Of a DNA stretch of 64,000 bases, positions 62,690 through 64,000 are shown one piece after another. Source of the stretch: CAZKNJ01 sp964554185 (GTDB lineage Bacteria > 4484-113); assembly GCA_964554185.1 (NCBI GenBank), contig CAZKNJ010000002.1, positions 1-64,000 of the forward strand, written 5' to 3'. Each line of letters opens with the position of its first letter. Position 1 is the first letter of the stretch. The position numbers and the translations under genes are program-made. The notes beneath the pieces are model-generated. The model searched no databases. It was not told the DNA's origin and saw only the letters and a list, made by a program, of their open reading frames with translations.

Positions 62690-63205
62690 ATGGGCGTGCC
62701 GGAACAAACGGAAATCACCGGCGAGAAGCCTGTATCCAGGCGCAAAGCGCGCCGCAAGGTTTTTGAGATTCTCTTCGAGTTCTTCCAGCGGCCGGGCGCG
62801 GACATTCACGACCTACTGCACCGCACCTTTGAGGAGCACGCTTTCGGCCCCGAGGATGAGGGCGAAGGGCTCGTGATCGGCGACATTACCGGTTCCAACC
62901 GGGAGTTCGTGGAGAACATCACGCTGCTGGTAGCCGAGCGCTTTGAGATGATTGACCACATGCTGGAGAACTACCCCCACGAATGGAAGTTTGAGCGTAT
63001 GGGAATGCCCGAGAAGTCTATCCTCCGGATGGCTCTGTGCGAGCTGCTGTTCACCGACACTCCCTTCAAGATTGTCATCAACGAGGCGCTAGATCTGAGC
63101 AAGATATATGGTGAGGCGGAGAGTAATCGCTTCTTGAACGGTATTCTTGGTAGTATTATCCGCGACATTGACCAACTCAAGGAGAAACTCGATATTGCGC
63201 CCTAA
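62690..63205 (+). CDS. nusB: Transcription antitermination factor NusB
   Basis: The 171-residue helical protein has the NusB signature FKIVINEALDLSKIYGEAESNRFLNGILGSI and an N-terminal RRKARRKVFEILFEFFQRPG. It binds boxA RNA with NusE to prevent early termination in rRNA operons. It is slightly longer than E. coli NusB (139) because of N-terminal and mid insertions. AAGGAG at its 3' end drives the next gene. Confidence 0.92.
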   Translation: MGVPEQTEITGEKPVSRRKARRKVFEILFEFFQRPGADIHDLLHRTFEEHAFGPEDEGEGLVIGDITGSNREFVENITLLVAERFEMIDHMLENYPHEWKFERMGMPEKSILRMALCELLFTDTPFKIVINEALDLSKIYGEAESNRFLNGILGSIIRDIDQLKEKLDIAP

Positions 63206-63839
63206 GTGCATGGCCCTGCTGCTCGCGGCGGCAGCCGCGCTCGTGTCCTGCCCCGCGGGCAAGACGCAGCCGGGCGCTTCCCCCGGCGAGGAAACATCGC
63301 TTTACTCCGACTTGCTGGGCATTCGTATAACCTACGACACCGCCGTGTTTCCCGAGGTGCTGCACGGCCCCACGCAGGAGTTCCCGCTGGTGCTAAAAGC
63401 GGATGGCTTCGCGCTGGGCGTGAAGAAGATTCGGGGCGCCGGCGCCCTTCTGTCCAAAGACCCGCAGGCGGATTTCTTCCAGTTCTTTGGCCAGCAAGTG
63501 CGCTACAGCCTCATTGACGACCTGAAGCTGAAGCCCATTGGCCGCGAAGAAGACCAGGAGTTCACCGCCCAGGGTCGGCCGGGGCTGCGCCAGGTTCTGC
63601 GCTTTGCGGTGCCGGAGAAGCCCGTGCCGGGACTTGAGCAGTACTACGCCGTGCCCGGCGGCGAACTGTATCTCTACTACCACCACTTCTACTCCAAGCC
63701 GGATTACTTCTACTTCGTGCTGATGGCCGGCCACGCGCTGCCTCAGGAAACGCTCGACCTCACCGTCAACTTGATTGACGCCACCGAGTTCAACGCCCAG
63801 CCGGCGCCGGAAGAATCCGAAAAAGAGATCACCGAGTAG
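63195..63839 (+). CDS. Lipoprotein of unknown function
   Basis: The likely start is TTG at 63195, with AAGGAG 9 nt upstream inside nusB and an 11-nt overlap with nusB; the ATG at 63210 is an alternative. The 214-residue protein starts LRPKCMALLLAAAAALVSC, a lipoprotein signal with Cys near residue 19 and basic residues ahead of the hydrophobic stretch. The body is beta-rich (SLYSDLLGIRITYDTAVFPEV, GRPGLRQVLRFAVPEKP, GELYLYYHHFYSKPDYFYFVLM), resembling surface or PsbP-like folds, but no family is certain. Confidence 0.6.
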   Translation: MRPKCMALLLAAAAALVSCPAGKTQPGASPGEETSLYSDLLGIRITYDTAVFPEVLHGPTQEFPLVLKADGFALGVKKIRGAGALLSKDPQADFFQFFGQQVRYSLIDDLKLKPIGREEDQEFTAQGRPGLRQVLRFAVPEKPVPGLEQYYAVPGGELYLYYHHFYSKPDYFYFVLMAGHALPQETLDLTVNLIDATEFNAQPAPEESEKEITE

Positions 63840-63859
63840 CACCTCCGCATTGCGCCCGG

Positions 63860-63872
63860 TATAATCGCTCCT
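63860..63872 (+). promoter_or_regulatory. Leaderless promoter of the aldehyde dehydrogenase gene
   Basis: A perfect TATAAT (63860-63865) ends 7 nt before the ATG at 63873, so transcription should begin at or beside the start codon. Confidence 0.55.
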
Positions 63873-64000
63873 ATGGCCTACGAGACCAGACCGTACATCA
63901 ACGGCGAGTTCGTTGACTGCAAACAATCGTTCACCGTTCTGAATCCCTTCAACGGCGAGGTGGTTGCCGAGGCGGGGCTGGCGGACGAAAGCCACCTCCA
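63873..64000 (+). CDS. Aldehyde dehydrogenase family protein (N-terminal part)
   Basis: The open frame from the ATG at 63873 reads MAYETRPYINGEFVDCKQ, then SFTVLNPFNGEVVAEAGLADESHL, the typical beginning of NAD(P)-dependent aldehyde dehydrogenases. The remainder lies outside the window. The substrate cannot be told. Confidence 0.75.
   Translation, partial: MAYETRPYINGEFVDCKQSFTVLNPFNGEVVAEAGLADESHL

Noticed and set aside
1..64000. CRISPR arrays, insertion sequences, integrases, replication origin
   Set aside because: No evenly spaced repeats, transposase or integrase frames, or DnaA-box clusters were seen. The repeats found are assembly duplicates, operators and one gene scrap.

Overview
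This 64 kb window is one scaffold piece of a GC-rich bacterial chromosome, probably a metagenome assembly. It contains three 100-base N gaps. Two of them separate exact 55-base duplicated contig ends, so they are assembly artefacts. No rRNA or complete tRNA is visible. The gene set suggests a flagellated diderm from a poorly sampled lineage with anaerobic metabolism. The evidence is a large flagellin, an LptA/OstA-like protein and an outer-membrane barrel, a ten-haem cytochrome, a transhydrogenase-type NfnAB pair, a ferredoxin-MinD/NifX cluster, a radical SAM protein of the AmmeMemoRadiSam family, archaeal/eukaryal-style ProRS and a dimeric-type GlyRS. I cannot name the phylum. Many genes have a perfect or near-perfect TATAAT/TAGAAT box only 6-13 nt before the start codon, which points to widespread leaderless transcription.

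Layout. 1-10.8 kb: trigger factor-clpP, an efflux adaptor and Yip1 protein, a NifU-like scaffold, a LexA-like S24 regulator, an RDD protein, cytidine deaminase, a CsgG-like protein, an iron alcohol dehydrogenase split by a gap, a VTE5-like kinase and recO. 10.8-17.3 kb: a lipoprotein carrying both dockerin and cohesin domains, a deca-haem cytochrome coupled to a barrel protein, and an alpha/beta hydrolase bracketed by a CPBP protease gene and a duplicated scrap of it. 17.4-22.7 kb: a HEPN/MNT toxin-antitoxin pair, a J-domain/beta-propeller fusion, pdxS, yggT, an LptA-like gene and ssb. 22.9-30 kb: flagellin with an elaborate leader, an HD-GYP protein, and secreted proteins of unknown role. 30-40 kb: mutS2, a MazEF-like pair, pyrE, amrS, and three HtrA-like genes (one with an intact triad, two without) downstream of proS. 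40-43 kb: a tandem array of pilin-like proteins and a DUF433/DUF5615 pair. 43-49 kb: prenyl synthase, rsmB, nfnAB and a second S24 regulator. 49-54 kb: a TPR protein, a candidate small RNA, and the DUF5320-NifX-MinD-MinD-NifX operon, in which one gene appears to start at AUA. 54-64 kb: leucyl aminopeptidase, glyS, a DUF6978/DUF1828-like pair with atypical composition, mutS, yqeK, an LCP protein, nusB, a lipoprotein and the start of an aldehyde dehydrogenase.

Most of the window is housekeeping. The accessory content is four toxin-antitoxin or TA-like pairs, cell-envelope and secreted proteins, and redox/metal-cluster genes. The observations most worth following are the HtrA trio, the flagellin leader (a CsrA-type hairpin preceded by a 13-codon ORF), the ferredoxin-MinD cluster, the J-domain propeller, and the cytochrome-barrel pair.
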